Shown piece after piece: positions 29,869 through 36,803 of a stretch of DNA of 39,223 nt (position 1 is its first letter; every line of letters starts with the position of its first letter). The position numbers and the translations under genes are program-made. A model generated the notes under the pieces. It did not search any database. It worked only from the letters and a program-made list of their open reading frames with translations, and was not told the DNA's origin. The DNA is from a virus. The DNA is taken from the IMG/VR virus record IMGVR_UViG_3300020125_000394, positions 1-39,223 of that record; one strand, given 5' to 3'.

Positions 29869-29880
29869 CGGGAGGCTGTC

Positions 29881-30552
29881 GTGTTTAGGTTCTTTTTCGG
29901 GAAGGCAGCGGCGGCCGGCAGCAGCAGCCCTTCAACGTCGCCGAGTGCAAGCACCAGTTCTTCACAAAGCGCATCGCCTAGTAGCAGTCCTTCCGCAAGC
30001 CCATCGGCTTCGCCCTCTTCTTCTCCCTCGGCTTCGGTCTCGGCGTCTCCCTCGTCAAGCCCGTCAGCATCCCCCAGCAGTAGTCCTTCCGCTTCGCCTT
30101 CAGCAAGCCCTTCCACGAGTCCCAGTTCCAGCCCGTCACCATCAAGCAGCCCCAGCAGTTCGCCCAGCCACACGCCGTCTTCCTCTCCCTCTGCAAGCGT
30201 TTCAGCTTCGCCTTCTGCAAGCCCCAGTGCGTCGGTCTCGGCAAGCCCATCATCGAGTCCGTCCGCATCTCCCTCTCCGTCAGCCTCACCATCTGCTTCG
30301 CCTTCGCACAGTCCTTCAGCCTCACCCTCTGCCACCCCCAGCGCTTCGGTTTCCTCTTCCCCCTCTTCCAGCCCCAGTAACATCCAGGAAGTCCTCATCG
30401 AAAGTGATACAATACTCGTGCAGGACAAGACGACTCAGCGGGCGAAAGTGATTAGTGCGGTCGCCCACACGGAAATCCTGCTGTTCACGGAAGCAGGGCA
30501 CGAATTCGGGACAGAAACCACGCTTATAGAGAGCGATTCACATGGCCACTAG
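29881..30552 (+). CDS. Ser/Pro/Ala-repeat (mucin-like) virion protein (223 aa)
   Basis: It starts at GTG after GGGAGG with MFRFFFGKAAAAGSSSP. Residues about 14-166 are nearly pure Ser, Pro and Ala with some Thr and Val (SPSASPSASPSSSPSAS and variants), and the last ~57 are an ordinary domain (IQEVLIESDTILVQDKTTQR and on). Codons for Ser and Pro vary between repeats, so the amino acid pattern is under selection, not just expanded DNA. This kind of stretch is flexible and a good O-glycosylation substrate. The C-terminal domain probably anchors it in the particle. It overlaps the adaptor gene by 11 bases. Confidence 0.8.
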   Translation: MFRFFFGKAAAAGSSSPSTSPSASTSSSQSASPSSSPSASPSASPSSSPSASVSASPSSSPSASPSSSPSASPSASPSTSPSSSPSPSSSPSSSPSHTPSSSPSASVSASPSASPSASVSASPSSSPSASPSPSASPSASPSHSPSASPSATPSASVSSSPSSSPSNIQEVLIESDTILVQDKTTQRAKVISAVAHTEILLFTEAGHEFGTETTLIESDSHGH

Positions 30553-31792
30553 ACTTTTGCAAAAAACGTTCAGGGTGGACGGGGTTCTGACGGACGTGAC
30601 CAGCGCCAAGATGTCCGACCCCACGGGCACCTATGGAATCAGGCGGAACGACACCCTGGCCGTGGTAGTGGCAGATGGCACGAACATGACCCACAGCGCC
30701 ACGGGGGTCTACGAATACTCGTTTGAGGACATTCAGGACATCGCTTACACGGCCTACGTCGAATTCGTCTACGCCGGCTCCACGTTTCACTTCGAGGTCG
30801 ACATCCCGGCCCGAGCAGAAACGGGCACGATGGTCGCCAGTTACTCGATGCTGACCGACCGGGTGGGGCATTACCTGTTCGGAATCAGGACCGGATTCGA
30901 CTCCGACCAGCTCGACGACATCGAACAGTGCATCCGGGACGGACTTCACGACGTCTATTCCGTCCGCCCGTGGAGCTTCTTCCGGCCCATTTCGGAGATC
31001 ACTACCACGGCGCCGTACACCACGGGGACCGTTTCCATCGCCGCGGGCGTGGTGACTCTGACCGCCGGAACGTGGCCGACCTGGGCGGCCGGCGGGCTTA
31101 TGAAGGTCTCGAACGCCTACTACAACGTGGCTTCTCGGGAGAGTAATTCCCAGATCACCCTGGAAGACACTTCAGTCACCGTGGCTTCGGGAACCAGCTA
31201 TGAGCTCGGGCGGCCGGAATACGACCTGCCCACGGGGTTTGAAGCGATTTCCGGGGACAGCGATTTGAACTACGAACCGGGTTCTTCTAACTTCTGGCCC
31301 CCGGTCAGACAGCGGCATGACAGCCGAATTCGGCTGCTTCAGGAGACCGACCCGTTCTACGACCGGCCCGTTCTCTACTCCGTACGTACGGTGACGTTCG
31401 ACGCGACCTTGGGTTCCCGGAAGCGGCTGGCACTCTACCCGACCCCCGATGCGGCCTATGTCCTACGGGTTCCGATGATTCTCAGGCCCACGATGATCGA
31501 CGAAACGAACCAATATCCGGTTGGCGGGGAAACGCTGACTCAGGTTATCATTGAAGCGTGCCTGGCGGCGGCGGAACGGAACTTCGACGAAGAGAACAAG
31601 CGGCACACCGAACGGTTCAAGGAAATGCTTCCACTGGCAATCCAAGCCGACTTGGAGAAAAGCTCCCCGACGAGCCTCGGACCAGATAGAGGTGATTGTG
31701 GCTATGGTTATGGGTATGGCTTTGGTTATGATTACGACTTAGCGAGGGCCTCCCGAATTGGGGACATCACGCTCGATTCCGACATCCTGTAG
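30542..31792 (+). CDS. head-tail adaptor-like protein (416 aa)
   Basis: It opens MATRLLQKTFRVDGVLTDVT. The first ~95 residues are an Ig-like beta domain. About residue 100 onward, VASYSMLTDRVGHYLFGIRT and DDIEQCIRDGLHDVYSVRPW follow the pattern of phage adaptor/connector proteins. A second beta region carries LQETDPFYDRPVLYSVRTVT, and helices with IIEACLAAAERNFDEENKRH come near the end. The tail has an aromatic Gly/Tyr stretch GYGYGYGFGYDYD. It is probably the ring below the portal in a short-tailed phage; the call is by pattern and place. Confidence 0.65.
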   Translation: MATRLLQKTFRVDGVLTDVTSAKMSDPTGTYGIRRNDTLAVVVADGTNMTHSATGVYEYSFEDIQDIAYTAYVEFVYAGSTFHFEVDIPARAETGTMVASYSMLTDRVGHYLFGIRTGFDSDQLDDIEQCIRDGLHDVYSVRPWSFFRPISEITTTAPYTTGTVSIAAGVVTLTAGTWPTWAAGGLMKVSNAYYNVASRESNSQITLEDTSVTVASGTSYELGRPEYDLPTGFEAISGDSDLNYEPGSSNFWPPVRQRHDSRIRLLQETDPFYDRPVLYSVRTVTFDATLGSRKRLALYPTPDAAYVLRVPMILRPTMIDETNQYPVGGETLTQVIIEACLAAAERNFDEENKRHTERFKEMLPLAIQADLEKSSPTSLGPDRGDCGYGYGYGFGYDYDLARASRIGDITLDSDIL

Positions 31793-31799
31793 GTGAACC

Positions 31800-32255
31800 A
31801 TGCTCCAACGAGTAACCGCAGACATTACAACCGATTCAAGCCAGAACGCGACGGTGCGTTTAGGAAAAAGGCTTCGCGGGCGTCTGGTTCAGATTGTCTA
31901 CCGTCCGTCGTTCATGAAGAACGGAGACGCATCTTCCGCCCCTTTGGACACCGGGGCTGACCTCACGATTACTACCGAGCAGGACATCCCTGCGCCTCCG
32001 AGTGGCCCCGCAAGCCCGAGCATCCCAGCAGGAACCCCGATTCTGACCAAAATCAACTTGGGCACCGGAACGTCCTTCCTGTACCCCCGTGCAAAGCCGA
32101 CTATCGCTAATGACGCGACTGGGGGTTTGGGAAGTGTTCCGTCTGAAATGATTCCTCTGGTGAACGAGTGCGTCAAGGTCGTCGTCGCACAGGGCGGAGC
32201 CACCAAATCTGGCTCTATCGAGATCGTCTACGATTCGGAGACCGGCAACTCCTAA
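31800..32255 (+). CDS. virion protein (151 aa)
   Basis: It starts MLQRVTADITTDSSQNATVR. A beta-strand pattern (RGRLVQIVYRPSFMKNGDAS, then IPLVNECVKVVVAQGGATKS) and a Pro-rich middle (PAPPSGPASPSIPAG) are visible. The short beta-rich make-up between adaptor and paralogous virion genes suggests a neck or fibre component. No family recognised. Confidence 0.62.
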   Translation: MLQRVTADITTDSSQNATVRLGKRLRGRLVQIVYRPSFMKNGDASSAPLDTGADLTITTEQDIPAPPSGPASPSIPAGTPILTKINLGTGTSFLYPRAKPTIANDATGGLGSVPSEMIPLVNECVKVVVAQGGATKSGSIEIVYDSETGNS

Positions 32256-32259
32256 CACC

Positions 32260-32287
32260 CCCTTCCTCTTCCTTCACAAAAGGATGT
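32260..32287 (+). repeat. 28-bp leader repeat, copy 1
   Basis: This exact copy of 32673-32700 covers the leader and the AAAAGGATGT ribosome-binding region in front of gene 32292..32666. It was probably duplicated together with that gene. Confidence 0.85.
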
Positions 32288-32291
32288 GCAC

Positions 32292-32666
32292 ATGGCCAAT
32301 GCTCACCGAATTCACGCTGACCTCTACCACGCCGACAAGCTCATTCCCGACCCCGGCGACGGCAAGACGATCACGGTCAGAGAAGACCTGCAAATCTGCG
32401 AAATGGTCTCCATCGCTGCCGAGACCCGCACTCTGGCGAACCCCGTGAGATCAGGAGTCAGGTTCGTGCTTCGGATGAAGACGGACGGCGGGGACATCGT
32501 GGTAACAGCCTCGAACGGATTCATGTTTACTGGCGGAACCACCTTCCTTAGAACAAAGGCGACGTTCAACGACGCCAGCGACATGCTCAGCCTGATTTCG
32601 GTAAAGGTTTCTCCCGGCGTGTTCCGCTGGCAGATTATGACTCGCCGAATCGCATTCCGAGCGTAA
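32292..32666 (+). CDS. virion protein, first of a tandem pair (124 aa)
   Basis: It starts MANAHRIHADLYHADKLIPD after AAAAGGA. It shares with the next gene the parts REDLQICEMVSIAAETRTLA, then GVRFVLRMKTDGGDIVVTAS and a DASDMLSLISVKVSPGVFRW ending. The domain is beta-rich with a conserved 'DLQICEMVS' element. It is a paralog of the N-terminal ~127 residues of the following protein, so the pair arose by duplication. Role unknown, likely a fibre or decoration unit. Confidence 0.68.
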   Translation: MANAHRIHADLYHADKLIPDPGDGKTITVREDLQICEMVSIAAETRTLANPVRSGVRFVLRMKTDGGDIVVTASNGFMFTGGTTFLRTKATFNDASDMLSLISVKVSPGVFRWQIMTRRIAFRA

Positions 32667-32672
32667 TTTCCT

Positions 32673-32700
32673 CCCTTCCTCTTCCTTCACAAAAGGATGT
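32673..32700 (+). repeat. 28-bp leader repeat, copy 2
   Basis: Exact copy of 32260-32287, located in front of the second paralogous gene, supplying its ribosome-binding site. Confidence 0.85.
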
Positions 32701-32704
32701 TCCC

Positions 32705-33259
32705 ATGCCCGGCACACCACCTTCCCGAATTCATCACGACCTGTATCGCGGCCCGAAGCGTCTCAAAGACCCCGGCAACGCTGGAATCATCCGGCCGGCT
32801 GCAGACCTGCAGATCTGCGAGATGGTCAGCAGCGCTTCCAACGAGACGCGCACGCTTCCCCGACCCACCAAAGCGGGAATTCGGCTAACTCTCCGAATGA
32901 TGACGGACGGCGGCGGTGACATCGTGGTCACGGCGACTGGCGGCTGGAATATCGCTGGTGAAACTCAGGCGACGTTCGCGGACGTCAGCGACTTCCTTTC
33001 ACTCATTTCCGTCACGGTCAGCGGTGGCCCAGGACCGAGCGGGGTTTACCGCTGGGAATCTGATGGAACGAATATCGGGGTGGTTGTCTCTTCGACTTCA
33101 CCCTCGACCAGTCCTTCCACTTCGCCCTCGGCGTCGGCGTCGAATACCCCGTCCACGTCACCTTCGCCTTCCGCGTCGGTGTCGAACACCCCTTCGACTT
33201 CTCCTTCGCCTTCGGCCTCTGTCTCTAACACCCCGTCCACCAGCCCGTCGCCGACCTAA
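32705..33259 (+). CDS. virion protein paralog with Ser/Thr/Pro-repeat tail (184 aa)
   Basis: Residues 1 to ~127 repeat the fold of the previous protein (ADLQICEMVSSASNETRTLP, then GIRLTLRMMTDGGGDIVVTA and DVSDFLSLISVTVSGG). Residues ~130-184 are a Ser/Thr/Pro tail built on NTPSTSPSPSASVS, repeated about three times with different codons. So the duplicate gained a mucin-like tail of the same style as protein 29881..30552. It ends directly at the start of the glycosyltransferase gene (TAATG), which supports a shared pathway. Confidence 0.75.
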   Translation: MPGTPPSRIHHDLYRGPKRLKDPGNAGIIRPAADLQICEMVSSASNETRTLPRPTKAGIRLTLRMMTDGGGDIVVTATGGWNIAGETQATFADVSDFLSLISVTVSGGPGPSGVYRWESDGTNIGVVVSSTSPSTSPSTSPSASASNTPSTSPSPSASVSNTPSTSPSPSASVSNTPSTSPSPT

Positions 33260-33975
33260 TGGAACAGGACCTGACGATTCTCTATCTGACGGTCAACCGT
33301 CTACCGAGCAAGTGGGTCGATTTTCACATGGCCCACTTGCTCAAGGCCACGGAAGGCAGGCCGATGATCGCTATTTCGGCTAAGCCCATAGAGCAGTTGC
33401 AACAGAGACCAGCAACCGCCTGCCTGATTCAAGAGGGACCGTTCTGCGCTTGGAATGTTTATTCCCAGATGCTGCGCGGGGCGAAGCTGGCCGAAACAAA
33501 GTACGTAGCAATCGCGGAGGATGACAGCCTATATTCACGCAAGCACTTCAGCGAATTCCGGCCTCCAGACGATGCTATGGCATACGATTTGTCGCGCTGG
33601 AGTATTTTCAGTTGGCTTGGCGAGAAGGCTTTTTTCTCGGCGATTCGCAAACATGGGAACTTTATGTCCCTTGGTCCAAGGCAACTGGTCATCGACGCTT
33701 TGGAAGAGAGAGAAAAAAAGTGGCCCCATGGACTCCCTTACTCCGGAGAAATCGGCCGGCCAGACATAGAACGGCGGATTGGGGTGACACGGCGAAAACT
33801 GGTCGAATGGCATTGCATTGATGCGTCCGTGAATCTGGCGCACCCAGAAGGTCTCTCGCCCACTTTCGTCGACAGGAAAGGCTTGGAGCGAAAGCCCGGA
33901 GAGTTGAAGGCAATCGAGGTTCCTTACTGGGGCCGGGCTGCTGACATTGCAGCGATGTATAACGAGACTCAGTGA
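33259..33975 (+). CDS. glycosyltransferase-like protein (GT-A fold)
   Basis: The 238-residue protein starts MEQDLTILYLTVNRLPSKWV, with a beta-alpha opening, and contains KYVAIAEDDSLYSRKHF, where EDD (about 87-89) looks like the metal-binding DxD of GT-A enzymes. Later FMSLGPRQLVIDALEERE and HCIDASVNLAHPEGLSPTFV are visible. Related phage proteins of this type are annotated as sugar transferases; donor and acceptor are unknown. Its 3' end overlaps an antisense homing-endonuclease-like gene by 7 bases. Confidence 0.65.
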   Translation: MEQDLTILYLTVNRLPSKWVDFHMAHLLKATEGRPMIAISAKPIEQLQQRPATACLIQEGPFCAWNVYSQMLRGAKLAETKYVAIAEDDSLYSRKHFSEFRPPDDAMAYDLSRWSIFSWLGEKAFFSAIRKHGNFMSLGPRQLVIDALEEREKKWPHGLPYSGEIGRPDIERRIGVTRRKLVEWHCIDASVNLAHPEGLSPTFVDRKGLERKPGELKAIEVPYWGRAADIAAMYNETQ

Positions 33976-34616
33976 ACCGCTTCGGTCAACGCACGTTCCG
34001 CTGACCAGCCTCGATTCAGTCGCTGCCAAAGGATCTTCATAGCCATGCCGCATTCTTCGGCCCATGCTGCGATGCATTTGGTTTTCCCTTGAAACGTCAG
34101 CATCGCGTTCTGTCGAGTGTTGCGGGCCTGTACCTTGCGAGTCTCCCAGATGCAGTTGTCCTTGCAATAGCCAAGATCGTTCTCCTTGCGTTCTATCGTG
34201 TGCTTTGGAGTTGGGCGCGGCCCCATGTCTTCAAGGAATGCCTCAAGCGACGTTCTCCATCGCTCGCAGACTGTAATTCCACGCCCGCCGTATCGGTAAT
34301 ACATTTTGCTGCCCGGTTTGTAACACCGCTGTAGCATTCCAAGCCACGCGCGGTATTCCGGCGTCCTGGCTTTGCCGTGGGTCGTGTTCCTGGCGATGGT
34401 TAGCTCACGGCAAAGGCATCCGCAGCTTTGAGAAGTCCCGCTCACAAGACCAGTCCCGCGTACAGCAACCTCTTTTCCACATTCGCAGCGGCAGAGCCAG
34501 TACGCTCGCAGAGATTTTTGCCCAGCGAACGCGATCACGGTCAGTCTCCCGAATGGCGGATACCCAGTTAGGTCTTTCACGCGGGGAGGGAGGGAAATAG
34601 AATTTGCGGCAGCCAT
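33969..34616 (-). CDS. homing-endonuclease-like protein (AP2/HNH-type, zinc ribbon)
   Basis: The 215-residue protein has a zinc ribbon (CRCECGKEVAVRG...SCGCL), then HGKARTPEYRAWLGMLQRCY and YYRYGGRGITVCERWRTSLE, with FLEDMGPRPTPKHTIERKEN. This arrangement is a well-known phage family, thought to be mobile endonucleases or their DNA-binding parts. The last ~45 residues (QGKTKCIAAWAEECGM...GWSAERALTEAV) form a DNA-binding repeat shared with gene 37745..38344. It lies on the opposite strand, between late genes, as expected for an inserted mobile gene. Start at 34616 has GAAAGGA upstream. Confidence 0.75.
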   Translation of the reverse strand: MAAANSISLPPRVKDLTGYPPFGRLTVIAFAGQKSLRAYWLCRCECGKEVAVRGTGLVSGTSQSCGCLCRELTIARNTTHGKARTPEYRAWLGMLQRCYKPGSKMYYRYGGRGITVCERWRTSLEAFLEDMGPRPTPKHTIERKENDLGYCKDNCIWETRKVQARNTRQNAMLTFQGKTKCIAAWAEECGMAMKILWQRLNRGWSAERALTEAVH

Positions 34617-34648
34617 GATGGTGTTCCTTTCACCGAATTGGTTAGAAT

Positions 34649-34674
34649 GGCCCCGAAGCGACAACTTCGAGGCC
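34649..34674. terminator. hairpin between antisense endonuclease and methyltransferase genes
   Basis: GGCCCCGAAG (34649-34658) and CTTCGAGGCC (34665-34674) are complementary except for one position, which is a G-U pair in the minus-strand RNA. The loop has 6 bases. TTTT follows some bases later on the plus strand (34682-34685), so weak termination of late transcripts is possible. Confidence 0.4.
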
Positions 34675-34708
34675 GTTCGCATTTTACTCCCGCCCTGTAG
34701 GTGATGCC

Positions 34709-35344
34709 ATCCAAGACCTCAGAAAAGCGTTAGAGAAGTATTTCCGGTTCGCCGGGGGACTCGATAATCTCCCGATTCTGGCGACTGCCCGAAACCGAGG
34801 CCGAAGACATTCCCGGGGACGGGAGAATCTGGCCCAGGTGATGAACGACCTGGGGCTGAAGAAGGGGGTCGAAATCGGCTGCCGCTACGGTCACTCGGCG
34901 ATTCTCTGGAAACAGGCGATTCCTGACCTGGACCTGACCTGCGTTGATCCCTATCGGGCTTACCACCGGGTCAGGCAGGAATCTCAGGACAGGATTTACG
35001 CCGCGGCTATGATTCACGCCGAACAGCATGGCTTCAAGATCCTCCGCAAGGCCAGTCTCGACGCCGTGGATGACTTCGCTGACGGTTCACTGGACTTCGT
35101 GAACGTCGACGGCGACCACACGTTCGACGCGGCGATTCAGGACATCATTCGCTGGGCCTGGAAGGTCCGCGAAGGGGGCCTGGTTCTGGTTCACGATTAC
35201 TGCGCGTTTGCAATGTCGGGAGTGATTCCGGCTGTGGACGCTTACACGAACTGCCACTGGATTGACCCCTGGTACGTGACGCGGGACATGGAACCGACCG
35301 CGTTCTGGATGCGGGGGGCGGAAAGGGCGGGGTTGGGATCGTAG
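34709..35344 (+). CDS. class I SAM-dependent methyltransferase
   Basis: The core is clear: VMNDLGLKKGVEIGCRYGHS (motif I, GVEIGCRYG), then DLDLTCVDPYRAYHRV, LDFVNVDGDHTFDAAIQDII and GGLVLVHDYCAF. It binds SAM and methylates an unknown target; enzymes of this type in sugar clusters often methylate glycans. The frame is open well upstream of GTG 34838 (YFRFAGGLDNLPILATARNR is natural coding sequence). The best start is ATC at 34709, 6 bases after TAGGT, giving 211 residues; GTG 34838 would remove a conserved-looking helix. A nearby ATG at 34704 is in another frame and soon stops. Confidence 0.82.
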   Translation: MQDLRKALEKYFRFAGGLDNLPILATARNRGRRHSRGRENLAQVMNDLGLKKGVEIGCRYGHSAILWKQAIPDLDLTCVDPYRAYHRVRQESQDRIYAAAMIHAEQHGFKILRKASLDAVDDFADGSLDFVNVDGDHTFDAAIQDIIRWAWKVREGGLVLVHDYCAFAMSGVIPAVDAYTNCHWIDPWYVTRDMEPTAFWMRGAERAGLGS

Positions 35345-35347
35345 CTT

Positions 35348-36187
35348 ATGAACGAGAAAATGCTGAACTGGCTTGAAGAGAAGGAATCCAAATTCCGTCG
35401 CGCTGCTGAAGTGGCTCGCAGCGGAATCAAATTGAGCATTATTGTGCCTGTACTCAACAGCCACGAAATCCTTCGTCGGCAGCTTCTATTCTACGCTCAG
35501 ATGGGAATTCCTTCGGACACCGAACTCATCATCGTTGACGACGGAAGCGACCCGCCGCTTCAAATCCAAGAACATGAAACCCCGGATATTCGGACCTATC
35601 TTCACCGGACGCATGATAAACGCCCCTGGACCTGGGCCTTAGCCAGAAACGCGGGGGCTAGAATCGCCGAGGGCGAATATCTCCTGATGTACGACCTGGA
35701 CCACATCGTCCCGAAGTTCGCCATCGACTTCATCAGGAAGACCACCGCTACCAAGGTTCAATTCGTGCGGGAATTCGGCGTGCTGGACGAACAGGGCAGA
35801 CTGACCCAGGACCGCGATGTGCTCGAAACTTATGGGCTTCCGAAGAACGTGAGCTTGGCTCATGGCCCGCTTCCCAATAACTTCGCCATGCGAAGAGACG
35901 TGTTCTGGGAACTGGGTGGATACCGGGAAGACCTCGTGACGAAGCCCTACCCCCAGGGCGAAGACCGCTCCTTCCGCAGCGCTTGGCGTACCTACGAGAT
36001 TCAGCGGGGTGGAGAAGGAAGCCAAGTCTGCGAACACCGCCCGAAGATATACCACTTCCCCAACGGGAAATACGTCGGGGACGTGGACGCCGATCCCAAG
36101 GGCCTGTTCCATACCCTGAGCCGGAAGACGGAGCGGAACTGGTTCCACAAAAACCCTGGCAAGAGTGCAAGACACCGTGGCAGATAA
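35348..36187 (+). CDS. family 2 glycosyltransferase
   Basis: The 279-residue protein has a 27-residue lead-in and then the GT2 core: LSIIVPVLNSHEILRRQLLF, IIVDDGSD (about 61-68), and MYDLDHIVP where DLD is the metal-binding DxD (about 116-118). RNAGARIAEGEYLLMYDLDH and NNFAMRRDVFWELGGYREDL match the GT2 acceptor side. It uses a nucleotide-sugar to extend a glycan or glycosylate a protein. The 3' end overlaps the next gene by 23 bases. It forms one unit with the neighbouring methyltransferases and glycosyltransferase. Confidence 0.88.
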   Translation: MNEKMLNWLEEKESKFRRAAEVARSGIKLSIIVPVLNSHEILRRQLLFYAQMGIPSDTELIIVDDGSDPPLQIQEHETPDIRTYLHRTHDKRPWTWALARNAGARIAEGEYLLMYDLDHIVPKFAIDFIRKTTATKVQFVREFGVLDEQGRLTQDRDVLETYGLPKNVSLAHGPLPNNFAMRRDVFWELGGYREDLVTKPYPQGEDRSFRSAWRTYEIQRGGEGSQVCEHRPKIYHFPNGKYVGDVDADPKGLFHTLSRKTERNWFHKNPGKSARHRGR

Positions 36188-36803
36188 GTGGCCCACCATC
36201 AGGCGAGACGACTACCTGCGCATGGCCGACCGGCATCTGCCGTTTTCTGCGGCGCTGATGCGGTTCATCGTGACCAACAAGGTCAAGAGCATTGTCGAAA
36301 TAGGCTGTGGGCCAGCGAATCTCAGTCATCTGGTCGATGACTACACCGGGATCGACACGAACGAGGAGGTTCTTCGGGACAACGCATTAAACTACGGTCA
36401 CGGGACGTGGATTAACGACGACTGGCGAAATGTGGACGCCACCACCCTGATGGTTGATTTGTTCGTGTCCTCTTCGGTAATTGAGCATTGCGAGTCGTTT
36501 GAACCGTTTCTGGAATGGGTCAATCGCTTGGCCTCGCCCTACTCCGTAGTGACGTTCCACAAGGGTCTTCGGAATAGGGCAAGGATTCGCCGCGACAAAC
36601 TGCCGCCGTTATTCGACAACCATTATTGCCGTGCTGACGTGCAAGGGTGGCTTTCCAGAAACATCTACGGGCAATGGAATCTCTACGACCTTCCGCTGTC
36701 CAGAGCGCGTTTTCGGAACCGGAAGGATTCCGTCCTAGTGATCGACCGCACCGGGAAAGCCGATTTGAGCATGTGGGAAAAGAAGGAATTGCATGGCAGC
36801 TAA
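36165..36803 (+). CDS. class I SAM-dependent methyltransferase
   Basis: It starts at GTG 36165 (MQDTVADKWPTIRRDDYLRM) within the end of the previous gene. Motif I is IVEIGCGPANLSHLV (about 43-57) and motif II is GIDTNEEVL; FVSSSVIEHCESFEPFLEWV is motif IV/V of small-molecule-type methyltransferases. The second half is less clear. It is probably a glycan or small-molecule methyltransferase in the sugar cluster. It overlaps the next gene by 11 bases. Confidence 0.78.
   Translation: MQDTVADKWPTIRRDDYLRMADRHLPFSAALMRFIVTNKVKSIVEIGCGPANLSHLVDDYTGIDTNEEVLRDNALNYGHGTWINDDWRNVDATTLMVDLFVSSSVIEHCESFEPFLEWVNRLASPYSVVTFHKGLRNRARIRRDKLPPLFDNHYCRADVQGWLSRNIYGQWNLYDLPLSRARFRNRKDSVLVIDRTGKADLSMWEKKELHGS

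Noticed and set aside
29881-30372. Ser/Pro repeat region as a CRISPR array or DNA satellite
   Set aside because: No constant repeat/spacer layout; repeats are conserved at the protein level with differing codons.
29865-30428. Minus-strand ORF (187 aa) of Glu/Gly/Asp/Ala repeats
   Set aside because: It is the antisense reading of the Ser/Pro repeats; low complexity arises from the plus-strand repeat.
34704-34733. ATG at 34704 as the start of the methyltransferase gene
   Set aside because: It is in a different frame and stops after nine codons; would need a frameshift, whereas ATC at 34709 is in frame.
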